From Tenodera sinensis (taxonomy: Eukaryota; Arthropoda; Insecta; Mantodea; Mantidae), in NCBI GenBank assembly GCA_030765045.1, contig CM060969.1, positions 44,433,216 to 44,497,215 of the forward strand: a stretch of 64,000 bases of DNA. Direction: 5' to 3'. A program made the position numbers and the translations under genes. How positions within the stretch are numbered: the stretch's first letter is position 1; each line of letters starts with the position of its first letter. The notes beneath the pieces are model-generated. The model was not told the DNA's origin. It saw only the letters and a program-made list of their open reading frames with translations, and did not search any database. Below, one piece after another: positions 24,307 to 37,001 of the stretch.

Positions 24307-26414
24307 AATGTTGAAAAATGTATGAGGCTTCTTCTGCACCTGCACCCAAATAACCTCGTTGTCGAGGTTAAAGAAAATTAAAACATTTCCAAATTAGCAT
24401 AAAATCAATATCAATTGTGGCGTTTTCTTAGTTTACTATTTTTAGGCGAATCGTTGCATGCAAAAAGTTGAAACTTTATGGTTAATAATTTCAAAGAGTA
24501 ATTGTTGAATTTATACCTAAACATTCCCGGTGATATATAAGAGCAGCCATGTATGATATAGGTATACAAGTTAACCTGATTTTAAATAAATGCCTATAAA
24601 AATATCAATATTGCCGGATTATTTCCACCATGAAACAAAAGCAGCTGAAATTTAACGCTTCATGTGCCTATTCATGTTCTTATGACTTGCACAGCCGTAA
24701 TCAAATGTAAGAAATCTAATACGTTTTACTTTCACATTACTTTCTCTAACCTCGTTTATTAGTGTACATACGAAAGCTTATTTTTCAATGTACTTGTTTA
24801 TAAACATTTGAAAGAATAGCGACGTTACAAATTTCTTTATAGAAGCTAAAGAAACAGTGAAAGTCAAAAGTTTAAGAACTATAATATATTCGCTGGGCTT
24901 AAAATTACATTCCCTTTGCACACAATCGCGAGAAACAGCATGTAAGACTATTTTATATCTTCTTTCTGTGTAAATTAAGTGAACTTAATTGTAATTTCTT
25001 CTACATAGGGTTCTTAAAAATGAAATAACATGTTTCCCCTTGTTATAATAATTTTCCTTTTGTAACAATCAAGTATGAAATATACCACATTTTGTAAAGT
25101 AATAGTAAACAATAGAAGTTAATCTTAAATGCAAAGGCACCGACAGATGTTAAAGTGTAGACCACCTACAAAGATGACCGAAGATATTGATGCCAAAAGT
25201 AAATACTGGTATTTGTAGCCGGTTTTTGTATGACGCAATGAGCCATATATTTTATTGGAAAGGCACTGACTAGCACAAGCATGTTATTTGCATAAGGAAA
25301 CATGCTAATAGATACAGTAATCTAAGGAAGTATCGTAAGGATTTCCTTTTCAAATAACACAACCTATCATCTGCCTTACACACATCAGTTGCCTTTTTAA
25401 AATAACATAGTTGACTGTCATTAGAGAAACCTTATCTGAATGGTGCTGGTAAATCACAAAGAAACGGGAAAAACATGCAAACTAACAGAGGTGCAATTAA
25501 TTTTGCTGTCTTGTGATACGTTAAAAGAACTGTTTCACAAGGTAAAATGCAAAAAATGAAAACGAACGTGCAAAAGGTCTTGGGCATTTTCTCGATTACA
25601 GACGTCTAATGAACTGAAATGTGTGGTGTAGTGATTTTTTTATTTAAATTTTAATCTTGGTAGCAAATAACAATGGGAGGAACTAAAGTCTGTCTCACCC
25701 TTAGATGACAGTATGGAGTTAAATTGGGTATATCTGTCTCTATCTAGCGCATACAAGTTGCCATTAGCTTCGTCCTTTTCCACTCTCGCACTGTTTCCAG
25801 CTTCCTAATAGCGTGATGTAAATATTTAGTTGTTATACATTTCAGGTTTTAACACATTACTATGCAGGATTTTTTTCTCTATCAGGTTCCTTTTTAGTCA
25901 TTATATATTTCTATGGGCCCTTATTTCCACAGAAAACGTTTTTTTTCAGTATTTGTTGTTTCTATACGCATCACGCACTAACTGCCTATGCTTTCTCAGT
26001 TAAGTGTTAAAATTGTTTTTAATTAAATGCTTTCGGAAAATTTTATTACTGTACACTATAGAAGTTGCACAGTGGGAAACTTTTTTGTTATTGAGTTTAC
26101 ATCGGGGACCAAGCGAGAGCGAATGTTGAGAAGGGTTGGAGATAGTTTCTAAAATAAACCAGAAGCCTGTAACCTCTTTCTTTTATCGTGTAAGGCAAAC
26201 AAAGGGTATTCATCTATTCTGTTAAAACGCGCGTGACACAGAAGGCAGTATAAGGAGCAGCAGTAACAGTTCGAGAAAAGTCGCATGTGTATATTATGTG
26301 GAACCTGTGAAGTGTTATTGTGTTGTTTATTTAACATTTTCCGTAAATATTTGTACTTTGGAAGGGGAAGCTAGGAAGTGACGATATATTGGCAAATTAA
26401 GAAGTAAGAAACGC
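24307..26414. other. AT-rich intronic DNA, nothing recognised
   Basis: The part from about 26140 may be the 5' untranslated end of the Tc1-like element; otherwise unassigned. Confidence 0.4.
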
Positions 26415-26700
26415 CAAATAATTATGAATGTGTTAGATTATTTTTCAAGTAAAATGAGTGTTAGTAAGGCAGTAACAGCTAAGGCTATCGGGTGTTCAGA
26501 AGCAGTAGTATATAGGATTAAAAAGGAACTACTGAAAGGACCTGCACACCATCGAAAAGAAATAAAAAAGGACGGGAAAACAAAAAACCGCTAGGTTAAC
26601 GCAATAGAATGGAATAGTGCAAAGCGGAGTACGGCGAATTGTTCATTCTTTAGATACTGTTATGTAGGGTGTTGTATGTTGCGTAACTTTCTCATCAGGT
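26415..26700 (+). pseudogene. Tc1/mariner-like transposase fragment, N-terminal HTH domain
   Basis: The frame around 26424-26595 encodes a segment beginning NVLDYFSSKMSVSKAVTAKA and continuing with IGCSEAVVYRIKKE, typical of the helix-turn-helix DNA-binding region of Tc1-like transposases. It runs into a TAG before the sequence shared with window bases 1-60 (about 60 bp with a few differences). The catalytic domain does not follow; the sequence turns AT-rich and unrelated by about 26700. Confidence 0.55.
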
Positions 26701-27179
26701 TTATAATATATAGATATTTAAACTGAATAGAACTTTGAAACATAGAGCCAAAAATATTATCGGCGGCGCTTCATAGCGAATTTTTCTCCCCATTCATACA
26801 ATCGTTACCCAATCAGTATTTGAAATGTAGGTTTTCATTAGGTATTTGAGCAGTTATGGCGTTAGTTATGGTAGGTTACGAAAAGACTCTACAATGAAAT
26901 TATATTAAAGGATGTATAATGTTCTTGCTAATCTCATTTCTGCTGGTTGTATTTTAGCTGAGTATTGTCGTATATGGCATGAAATTAAACTCAGGGGCAA
27001 AATTGACTTTCTGTAGTAAAAGGTGTATTATATATTATTATTTATAACATAATGAAGTTTTCTATCTCACACGATGTAGGATATAATAGGCACATAAGAA
27101 ATAAACTTGATTGAATTTAAATGTAGTTCGCTGTAATCTTCTTAGTTACTTGATTACCCTCCCCTCATGTAGGACTTAC

Positions 27180-27465
27180 ACCCCCTAGCACAGGAACCTA
27201 TGGACCGGGCAGAGTGAAGACCTGGAAGCGGATGGTTAGCCAAGCACCAGATGTGATAGTGAGGAAGAAGATGATAGGAAATGCAGGCGAAATCGATGAT
27301 TTCAAAGGTAACATTGGAGCAATTGGTGGAATGAGTGGCGGGGGAACCCGGAGAAAACCCGCCCTGACGCCGCTTCGTCCACCACGAATACCACTTGCGG
27401 GTCTCTGGGATTGAACCCGGGCCGCCTAGGTGGATCTAACCGCTCGGCCACGGTGTGGTTCTGTA
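27180..27465 (-). repeat. tRNA-derived SINE, family S3, copy 1
   Basis: On the minus strand the head reads CCGTGGCCGAGCGGTTAGAT (A box), then GGGTTCAATCCC (B box), followed by a body ending CCATAGGTTCCTG. The element is matched in the opposite orientation by 61186-61505. The head resembles a Leu/Ser-type tRNA. Confidence 0.75.
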
Positions 27466-27507
27466 TAATGCGTGATAATACTCTGATAAATACAGATAAA
27501 AAAATTA

Positions 27508-27905
27508 AACCTGCACGGCTCACGTGCTCCTTACCGACCGCACGCCCACATGCGCAGAAGTTTTGTACCCCACGCTTTATGGTGTTAAACATCTGTGTTT
27601 AAAAATTTAATTTAATCGCTTATCAAAGCATTCTTTCTTTCCCTTTAATTTATTAACTAGGTATATACTGGTGTATATTCGAGTGCACGGAAACATAGCG
27701 TTGCTTTTGATTTCTTATACCTATTGCTGCTTTTATTTAATATTAATTGAATCTTCTTATCATTATGTTCCCCAGTAGCCTGAGTGAGCCAATCTATTAT
27801 TGGTTTATACGCAAGCGGATTAGCCTATGAACAAAGGTAAGACCTAAGTGAGCGGCGAAAGGGGAGGAGTACTTAAGCATTTCAGGTGAGTGGCTAGGAG
27901 GACCA
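27508..27905 (+). repeat. Family B repeat, copy 2
   Basis: Shares with 18830-19470 the blocks CACGCCCACATG, TTTTGTACC, AAAAATTTAATTTAAT, TCGAGTGCACGGAA and TAAGTGAGCGGC in the same order, without the 240-bp insertion. It encodes no recognisable protein and has no obvious terminal repeats. Confidence 0.65.
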
Positions 27906-28094
27906 ATTCCATCTTTAGTATTTATTCAACATTTCTCTTTTTAGTAATGCTGTTTTCTCAAACTTAGATCCGGTGCACTCGCGCGTAAATTCACTGTGTT
28001 TTTGTTTATACATTCGTGGTAAAAATGTTTGGGTTGAATCTACATTGCTTTTTCTACCAGTTTAGATAGGCGGTAAATAAGGTAACGAAAACTG

Positions 28095-29032
28095 ATTTGA
28101 CTTTCACTTTCATATGATTTTCTCTGCTCTTATAGTATAATCTCTTGTGATAAATACTTATTCTTTCCTTCTAGAGAAGTCGTCCTCCAGGTCTAGTGGT
28201 AACATGCTAGCCTCTGATTTCTGTGGTCACGAGTTCAAACACGCCGGAGGTCGATGGATTTTTTCAGGCGTAAAAGTTCTTAGTATGACTTCTTTCGGAA
28301 GGGAAGTAAATCCAACCTCAAGTTTGCTAAAGAGGTCACTGAGTAAAATTAAGCAACATTTCACGCCTAATATAAAATGGGACGTTGAAAACCATAGCAG
28401 TTAAAGAGCGTCCACGATAGCATCAGCGATAGTCGGATCTTTTTTAAGAGCTGGTCCTATCTGATTGCTTTGACATAAAAACGAAAGACTTCCCGCTTGA
28501 GAAAAACTATATATACCTAAGTATTTTAAAAATTCACATCAATAAGAATCTGGAAATAATTACCTTCACAAAATAGCTTTAACGAGATTTACATTTTTGT
28601 GTAGTAAGATTTTGTCTGACACTTACAGATTACAGTAATGCAGCAGTCATCCAAAGTTAAAATTACAATGGAAATACCTTACGCATTTAATATTTTAATT
28701 AAAATCTTTAGAGTTGTTTTTGAGAAAATCAATGTTTCAAAAAAAGAAATCCATGTAAGGAATGATTAGACTTGGGGAATTTTCTTGAAAATCTTCGTAT
28801 CGTATATCTTAAAAGTGCTGAACGTAAATATCCAGTTTGGTATTAAAACACTTTTCGTTTTTGAGTTACGCTGTTCGCATACACATATGCAAACACACAT
28901 AAACGCCTGCAGCCTTTTTTCTAAAAATGCTTTTTTTTATTCAGCGGAGCTCAGAAAATGTATTTCAGTGAAACCTCAGTATCGAGATTTTGGCTGGAAT
29001 GGAATAACTCATCTACCTCTCCCGTGATAGAG

Positions 29033-29037
<5 letters not shown>
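28095..29037 (+). repeat. Family A repeat, copy 8, split by a SINE-like insertion
   Basis: The 5' arm 28095-28174 (CATATGATTTTCTCTGCTCT) and 3' arm about 28426-29037 (GATTACAGTAATGC, AAACACACATAAACGCC, CCCGTGATAGAGAAAGTA) match the complete copy. The insertion at 28175-28425 has a tRNA-like head. A 29-base A run follows the 3' end. Confidence 0.7.
28175..28425 (+). repeat. tRNA-derived SINE-like insertion (S6) in family A copy 8
   Basis: GTCCTCCAGGTCTAGTGGTA with ATGCTAGCC forms an A-box region, and ACGAGTTCAAACACGCCGG a B-box region, about 35 bases apart. The body is about 170 bp. The frame at 28147-28404 is accidental. Confidence 0.55.

Positions 29038-29066
<29 letters not shown>
29038..29066 (+). 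repeat. Poly-A run (29 bases)
   Basis: Homopolymer at the 3' end of family A copy 8. Confidence 0.97.
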
Positions 29067-29068
<2 letters not shown>

Positions 29069-31247
29069 GGTAATATTGCTATAATAACATTAATGAATAA
29101 GTGATAAAACTGTATTGTTGTTAAAGGAGTGAAATATATGTGCCATTTTTTAAATAAAATTGAATTAAATAATAGTATAGGAAACTAAACAAGTTAAGTT
29201 GCAAGTGAAGGTAAAATTAAACTAATTTTGAAAGTTTTACATGAATAAATAAGGGAAGCTTAAGTAGATTTAGACAGGAATTAAATGTTGAAAACTTGCA
29301 TTGTATTTCATTACCTCTAACAAAGAATTTCAAATGAATGAGTAGTTAATCTAAGCACGGAGATAGATAATGAATTATTTTAACGCCAGGCTTAAATCGC
29401 TTCGTTTTTGTTGCGAAGCGGTAAACAGGGCTTCTCGGCTATCGCGTGGGGCGCAGAAGGGAAAGTTCTGCCGGTAGACCGCATCAAGGGAGCAAAAACC
29501 CACCACCTGTAGGTATAGCTGCCGTCCGTAAAAGCCACGTTATCGAAGTTTCAGTGCTTCGATTAAATATCCAAAGCATGTTTAAAGCGTATTTTATAGC
29601 AAGAGAAGGAAATGCTTCTTCATTTCTGATTTCATTGGGACTTAAGACAACAAACATTTATTATTCTCTTAAGTGATCCAAGAGAATTGTTTAAACACCA
29701 CTAATCTGAAGCAATAAATAGATATGAATATCAATTATGCAACGAAAGGAGACACTGTTTTCTTATATAATTACATTTTAGGATCTACGATCTAAAGCCC
29801 ATTATTTATACCACATTTACGAGGATCGTACGTTCAGTTTTTCAAAAATTTATAAAATACGAAGGTAAAAATACGTGCTTATAAATTAAGTATTCATGTA
29901 TACATATATCCCGTATTTTTCATATTTTTACACTTTTATTATCTTATTAAAAGCATTAACTTCGCATATTTTTAAGTTGAATATTTGTTGTGCATATCTG
30001 AGTAAAAGAAAAAGTAAATATGAACTCCTGGAAATTATTATATTCATTTATTTAGTTTATTAAAATTTCAAGTTATATGAAATGTTTAAAACCTCTTTAT
30101 GTTTTATCTCACGTTTAATTAGGAACGGACAGAAAATAACATAGCAGTTACTTTCATGTAACGGTTACTGAAGTAATAAATGCAAGGTAAGCAGATGCCC
30201 ATCAACGGTTCCAAAAATAACGAATAAGAAGTAACAGTTATAAAGTAACGAACACAGTAAACTGGTCGTGCTTACTATCCCTAGATGACATCACTGGTAT
30301 CACGTATTACGAACTAACTACGTCAACCCGTTATGCAATATTGATATCTTCCGCAAGAAATCATCAGTGGTATTATAGATCTAATATATCTGGAGAGAGA
30401 AATACCTAATAATTATCCACTTTACTACATATTCATGAACAATTGGGATTATTGGCACATTTTGTTATTTTTTATGTGTGTTGGCCCTAAATGTTTCTTT
30501 TTTATACCAAACTTGCGTTCTAAAATGGTACAAGCTTTATCTACAGTCTTACCAGAACATTTAAGTTATTGATGTTGGCAATAATGCTATATTTTGATTA
30601 GCTGTATCTGCATCACGTGATGTTTATAACACCGTAATAGTGTTGAAACAGCTACAAACATTTATTTTTAGATTACATCAAATAACAGACCAAATTGCAT
30701 TGGCATCGTTCATATAACCGAATAGGTAAACATTAATGTAGTGTAATTGCGAATGAGATAAACATGAAAACAAATAATTGTGGTAACCATTAACGCACTG
30801 TAACTGCAACAGTTAAAACAATTGCCTGAAAATAACTGTTTGTCACATCTTTGCACTGAATAAGCAAACACTCACAGCCTTCTGGGCGACACGAGAATAG
30901 AAATCTAAACCTGCTAATATTATTTCATAATAATATTCAAGGAATTTTTGCGAAAAAAGACGTTTAAGTGTAAGGTTCATGACGAATTGCACTTTTAAAT
31001 AGGATACCAAAGAAAGAAGTTGATAGATACTTAATACAAATACAAATGGAAAATATAGTAGCCTTATTAAGAACCAGAGCAAACTTTGTTTAATAACGAT
31101 CAGTGACAATTACATTTCAGGCTAGTATTAATTTATTTCCATATATATTATGAATTCACTATCAGTAATTATGTTTGGTTTCACTTCTTTGATAGTATGG
31201 TGGAGCTAGGGAATATGGGTCATAGGACCTACATCTGTAATAATGTT
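29067..31247. other. AT-rich intronic DNA with one perfect hairpin
   Basis: At 29398-29420 CGCTTCG and CGAAGCG are separated by nine bases. A GC-richer patch follows to about 29530, origin unknown. Confidence 0.4.
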
Positions 31248-32132
31248 AAAACTAAAAAATCTGATGTGTTGCACTCACATGACATTCTCTACTCTTGTAC
31301 TAACCATTCTTACAAACTCTTATTCCTATATCTTCTTCGTGTTAGTTAAAATAAACATTTGTACAAATTATCTTATTGCTTATTTCCTTGTAGGTGCAAG
31401 GAGAATATTGGAATACAGTAGGCTTTGTGCGATAGTCAAATCTTTTAAAGCTTTGAGATTCCGTTCTCTTTGTACACGTAACATATAAAAAAATGAACAA
31501 CGATGACCCATTTCACGAAAGTTCCAAGTTTTCCGAAACTCACACACATAACAAGGTATATCGCCGAAATGGTTCACCCTACAGGAAAAGTTATTGAGAC
31601 ATAAATTGTGTATTTTAGCAAGATCTACATTTTTTGTATAGTATAATTTGGTCTATCTCTAACGGTTTACCAGTTATGCAAAAGTCGTCCAGAGTAAATA
31701 CGACTACAGGGGCTATAGCCAGAAAATTCAAGATATACATTTCATTTGCCATAAAAATATCTCAAACATATGACATTTTAATCAAAATCGTTAGAGCCAT
31801 TTTCAAGAAAATCAAAATTTTCGAAAAAGTTTCCATGTAAAGGGTAGTTTAGGGTGGGGCTATTTTCTTCAAAATCTTCGTGTCACATCCCTGAATGACA
31901 TTAAACTTGAATACCAACTTTGGTTTTTAACCGACTTTTCGTTTTTGAGCTATGCTGTCCACAGTCTGACAGACTGACAGACTGACAGACACACAGACAT
32001 ACAGACACACACACGGACCTTTTTCTAAAAGGATTCAGGGGGCCTCAAAACATGTATTTCCGGTGAAATCTCGACTTCGAATTTTTGGGTGGAATACAAT
32101 ACTTCCCCTACTTACCAGTAGAGAAAGTAAAA
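31248..32132 (+). repeat. Family A repeat, copy 9, essentially complete
   Basis: About 885 bp, from AATCTGATGTGTTGCACTCA to TTACCAGTAGAGAAAGTAAA. Near the 3' end it has a tandem GACAGACT run. The last bases form a small hairpin (CTACTTACCAGTAG), and AGTAGAGAAAGT is complementary to ACTTTCTCTACT near the 5' end of other copies. No protein is encoded. It serves as the reference for the other copies. Confidence 0.8.
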
Positions 32133-32637
32133 ACATGAGTAATCATACATATTTGGTATTAATATATTCACTAAGCTTGAGATAATCGGGATAAATGTTA
32201 ATTTACCCTTAAATTATTTCACAAGCGCCTGTTCTGCGCCCCTCTAGAAAAACTAACTTCAAAAACGTTAAGTAGATATACGATATTTTAATAATACAGT
32301 AACAAACATATAAACGCAGCATTATATTCCACAGTTAAATGTATTTTTAACGGCTTTGCACCACTTATCTTAGGAGAAGATACCGCATTCCACCCATTAG
32401 TATTTAGAAATTAAACAAAGCATATTAATAACTAACCTTAGCTGGTATTTGTAATAACAATATTACTTTAGGTTCATATATTTTATGACTATCAATTGTA
32501 TGAATGTGATGTGCATTCTGTATTAGATTTGTATAATTATCTGTAACTGCCGAATCATAAGAAATTGCGACAAACTTTACAAAAAATACAGAACAGATGG
32601 ATAAATAAAATATATGTCAAATAGGCATTTTACTTCC

Positions 32638-33135
32638 TCTACAACGTACTTAGAGTGAATAGAAGTACCACCGGAAAATTCGATACCTCAACATGAATAT
32701 GATTCTAGATTAGCTGATCTCGGAAAAAAGCATGTTTTTCTGTGTATGTGATATCTGTATGTGCGCAAGTCAAAACGAAAGTTCGATTTTAAAAGCAAAC
32801 ATGGTATTTAAGTTCTCTGTCTTCTCAGGATCCTATATGAAGGTTTCAATGAGAATCCGAACCCCAAACTACACATATAATCTTGAAAAGGAAAAAATTT
32901 ATTTTCTCAATAACAGCTCTATTTTAATAAAAATACCACATGTTTAAGATATTTTCATAAGAAAACAAAATGTATATTTTGAACTTTTAGGGAGTAGTCT
33001 ATGAAATCCATGTCACTCTGAAGGGCTTTTGATAACTTGTAAACTACAAAAAATAAGCAAAATCTTACTGCACAAAAATGTAAATTTAATAAAGCACACA
33101 ATTATTAAAATACACTTTTTGTGAAGTTACCGTTA
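32638..33135 (-). repeat. Family A repeat, copy 10, 3' half
   Basis: The minus strand starts at TTTACTTCCTCTAC (complement of the 3' end) and extends to CACAAAAATGTAAATTTAAT, corresponding to the middle of the reference copy. It is rather diverged. Confidence 0.6.
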
Positions 33136-33884
33136 AGTTAAGTTAAACAGTGACCAGATTTAAAACATTTGGCTAACTTAAGCTTGCTGTACTCTATTAT
33201 TTACAGCGTTACGTGTAAAAGGAAATATGCAACAAAACGATTACTACAAATGTTTGCTCTGATCGATTTATCAGCTCTCAGTAGCTAGGGATTATTCATG
33301 CATACGGTCGTTGCAAGAGAATTTCCAGATTAACATTTCAGTAACTCACGGCATCCTATGTTTCTCATCACGATTACGGAAATATTATTTTAAACCTTAA
33401 AATATTAATACGCCATAAGTTGTAATACATTAATAGTTACAGTTTCTCGTGCTAAGAGTAGAAACAGTTTAATAATTCTACATATATCTTCAAATAGTCG
33501 GAAACTCTCTTCAAATAGCTCAGGTATTAGCTTCCATTAAATTAATTAGCCAACTTGGCTAGTGTTCTCTATTTTCACACACACTCAAGCATATCCCTAC
33601 CGGTTATCACCACTGGAGCAGGTGGTAGCAGATTCATCAGAGATCGAAGTATTGGGGACGGCATCAAATGTGCCACACAGAGAGACTTCATCAAGTTATA
33701 AACCCAGCCTTGGAATAGTATTTCCATTCAAGACACCAGTAGATAAGGTCTACCAACCTGACTTTCACAATCTATATATCAAAATTAGAATGGCCTTCGG
33801 TTACTGGGTTATTTCAGGTCTTGGTGGACATCCCGCCAAACCTAAAGTTACTAGACATTTTTGGGGAAATAACACAACGAAAAC

Positions 33885-34015
33885 AGTATCCATGTAAGGG
33901 GTAGTTCGGGGTGGGGGATTTTATTGAAAATCGTCGTGTCCCATTCTCGAAAGATGCTGAACTTTATTATCAAGTTCGGTATTTAATCTATTTTTCGCTT
34001 TTGAGTTATACCAAG
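33885..34015 (+). repeat. Family A repeat, copy 11, internal fragment
   Basis: TCCATGTAAGGGGTAGTTCG, AATCGTCGTGTC and TTTTTCGCTTTTGAGTTATA match reference positions 31831-31955. Confidence 0.6.
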
Positions 34016-35134
34016 TTAGTCAGCCGCCCCTTAATTTTTTGGAAGGTAGACCACCCATTAAGCGTCATGTGCACTTTAGTCCAGTTTTGCGCTTACTAAA
34101 ACGTATTGCATGAAGTTCTTTGAGAAACGAGTGCGCAAAATTTAGAGGAACAGCGGTTTAAGAAACAGAACGTATTCCTCGCTAAAGTACACCTCAAAAA
34201 CATACGACTCGTTACCTAAGAGCGAATTCCAATTTTACAGACCTTTTATTAGAGTATACATAGCAACGCAGTTAAGCAAGAGCCTCTGGTAAAATGGACG
34301 TATCATATGAGTACACTTACATCATCAACTAAAAACAAAATGGTGGATTCTTGTACTTGAGCCTGGGCTGGTTGCAAGAAATTAGGGTACGCGCCCCATC
34401 CACCATGGAGGACCCGTACAGTCGGAACGCATATGTTATTCAATAACGGTTTCTTAAATTTTGGTATAAACTACGTCTCGCACATTTCAAATAACATGCA
34501 TAGTAGCTTTTGCTATTTAATTAATAATATTAAAACTCCCGGCCAAGTGTTAAAACTGTCTTAAAGGGCTAAATGAGGCACGAATAGTCGCGAGGTGGCA
34601 ATGGTATAGAACTCTGAGTGTGCTTTCAGTCAAGCAGTCACTTATACTCGTAACTGTGTCCTGTGCACTAACCTCAAGGACATGGGTCTCGTCACGACGT
34701 TGTACATTTTTTTCTGCTCATCAAAACTTGGAAACCAAATTCACATCTTAATTTATAAGTCCCTCATTTACGACATAATTTAAATCGGTTTTGGTTGTAA
34801 TAGAATGGATATAATTACTTCAGCTCCATTGGACTAGCATGATGTACTGTGTTATTATGAACGCAGACTCCTTTCATTCTTCACGTGTATACTATCACAA
34901 AATATTTGGTGATAGTCCTACACAATGTATTCGACAGACGAGTACTCTGATATGCTTTTGATCCACGGAGAAGCAAGAACCAAGTACAAGCAGCTCAGCA
35001 TCTATACCAGAAGAGATATCCTCATATACAACAATACTATAAAATGGAACTAAAAAATTACGAATTAAAATAACAGCAGTTTTAAACACAATATTTATTC
35101 AACCAACGTTATTAGTGAATATTACACGGTAAAA

Positions 35135-35215
35135 AATTAGTGCGCGCAGGGGATACGAACCGCCTCTACAGCACACGGATTGCTTACGAATCGTGCACTT
35201 GTTCCAACATACCTT
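35135..35215 (-). repeat. tRNA-like fragment with B box
   Basis: On the minus strand GGCGGTTCGTATCCCCTGCG matches a B box, preceded by CGATTCGTAAGCAATCCGTG. The cloverleaf is incomplete, so it is called SINE-like or tRNA pseudogene rather than a gene. Confidence 0.35.
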
Positions 35216-35504
35216 TATCGTGCTAAATTTTGGATCCAAAAGCCTGAATATGTGTATTTCCCATAAAACATAGGTATTATGTAGAGAAAGTATATAATTC
35301 AATAAAATAAAACTTCACAACAATACCTCGGCTGTTTTCTAAGTGGAGATGTGGAGTGTTAAATAAACTCCTCCAGAATTACAACGCATTAACGCGTGAA
35401 GAATGATTCATAAAGTACTCTGAAAGTTGTACGACAAGTAGGTATGCTAAATTAATTTTATTCGTCTGTATATTCTGATTTCTATCCCGAATAAAATTCT
35501 GAAC

Positions 35505-35575
35505 GGCATTCGAACCCACGGCAGCAGCAGAAAGGCAAGCACATCATCTTAAAGCCACAGCAACTGTCGCATGTG
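35505..35575 (-). repeat. tRNA-like fragment with B box
   Basis: On the minus strand GTGGGTTCGAATGCCG matches a B box, with GATGTGCTTGCC about 30 bases upstream as an A-box-like stretch. Probably a SINE relic. Confidence 0.35.
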
Positions 35576-36440
35576 TTCACAGAGCTACACATTTAAATTT
35601 ATCTTACAGCATCTCATAACGAACCTCCAGGATGTCTTTGCAATATTTTATAAAAGTGGTAGTACGAGGAATACTAGTTAAAACAGTAGAATGCCGATTT
35701 ATGTAGCTGGGTTAAGGGAAAAAAATGCATAGCTACGCTGCATTGCACTGAAATGAAATAAACAAAAGAGCCCTGAAACGAAAGATTAACTGAAGACAGC
35801 GGTACCAACTCAACCACCAAATGGCTTAATTCTTGCTGCAGAAGTAGCAATGCGGGAATCGAAATACAGCTTCAAGTATCATAATAATTTAGTTCCTCGA
35901 TGCGCTTGTCACAAACGCAGAATTGAAAATCTTGGCCGCAGTTTCAAAAGAGCATATTTGTAACGTTATAATGTCATAGCCTGGTGAATATAGTGTTCGT
36001 CGTTATGACAGAACACAGCAAATAATGTCTCCAACAGGATATATCAATACTTCAAAGTGCAAGGAAGGCTGCGCCGAACAGGTTTTAAACAACAATTTAC
36101 CTGACCTTATACAGAATGGAAAATGGAAATTAACAACTGGGCGGTAAAGTTATAGCAAAGGAAAGATAATTAGTAACGTTGGAGGGTCTGTGTGTGTCAC
36201 ATTGTCTGAATATTTATGGAGAATTTCGTTATTAGGAAAAGCGATAGCTGCTGAGAGAAGTTTACGTGTTACATGTGTATGGCTGAAAGTTACTTTCTAA
36301 CGCTGAAATTCATATTTTACTGTAATTATTGCCTTCTTTCTAACTTAGGAATACTAATTAGAAGTACGTACTCCCTAAAAAAATCTGATGCCGAGATTTC
36401 AACGGAAACGCACGTGAGATACACCCTAAATAGCAATTTT

Positions 36441-36760
36441 AAAAATCTGATGTGTTGTGCTGACATGACTTACTCTACTCTTGTACAAACTATTCTTACA
36501 AACACTTAGTTATTCCTCTACTTCATGTTAATTGAAATAAACATTTGTACAAATTATATTACTGATATTTTCCTTCCAGATGCAAGGAGAATGCGGAAGC
36601 TTCAAACGAAAGTCAAATGTTTTAAGAATGGACGCTATATGAAGGCTTTAAAATTCTGTTCTCGTTGCATAACCAAGAGATAACAAATTAAAAACGATCT
36701 CCCATTGATCACGTCTGTAAGTATTACAAAATTCTGACAAAAACAATGAATGTGTTATGT
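36441..36760 (+). repeat. Family A repeat, copy 12, 5' third
   Basis: AAAAATCTGATGTGTTGTGC, CTTGTACAAACTATTCTTAC and GATGCAAGGAGAATGCGG match the reference 5' third. This is the last family A copy before a gap of 19 kb around the abd-A exon. Confidence 0.7.
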
Positions 36761-36851
36761 TTTCAATCAAATCCATGTGATAGTGGTTATGATTCTGTGG
36801 ACTAGACAGCAAAGCACATGAAACTGGCTAGGAAACAATAGTACTATGGTA

Positions 36852-37001
36852 GACGCAAATTATAATGGCGGCTGGCAGCTGACTATTAGCATTCTCTTTT
36901 CTGTTGTGTGAATAAATTTTGTGGGCGCAAATGATATTTATGTCATAGGCTATACAGTGTGATTTGACACTGTCGAGCCACCCGCCATTAAATATTGCGT
37001 C
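36852..37001 (-). mobile_element. MITE copy 2 with AATGGCG-type terminal inverted repeats
   Basis: The ends GACGCAAATTATAATGGCGG and, on the other strand, GACGCAATATTTAATGGCGG are inverted repeats of about 25 bp bounding 150 bp. Interior blocks shared with 21911-22115 show common descent. Target duplication is not evident. Superfamily is not assigned. Confidence 0.6.

Larger units (their letters stand above)
34016..36440. other. Intronic DNA with tRNA-like relics only
   Basis: Apart from the two B-box fragments listed at 35.1 and 35.5 kb nothing is recognised. Confidence 0.4.
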
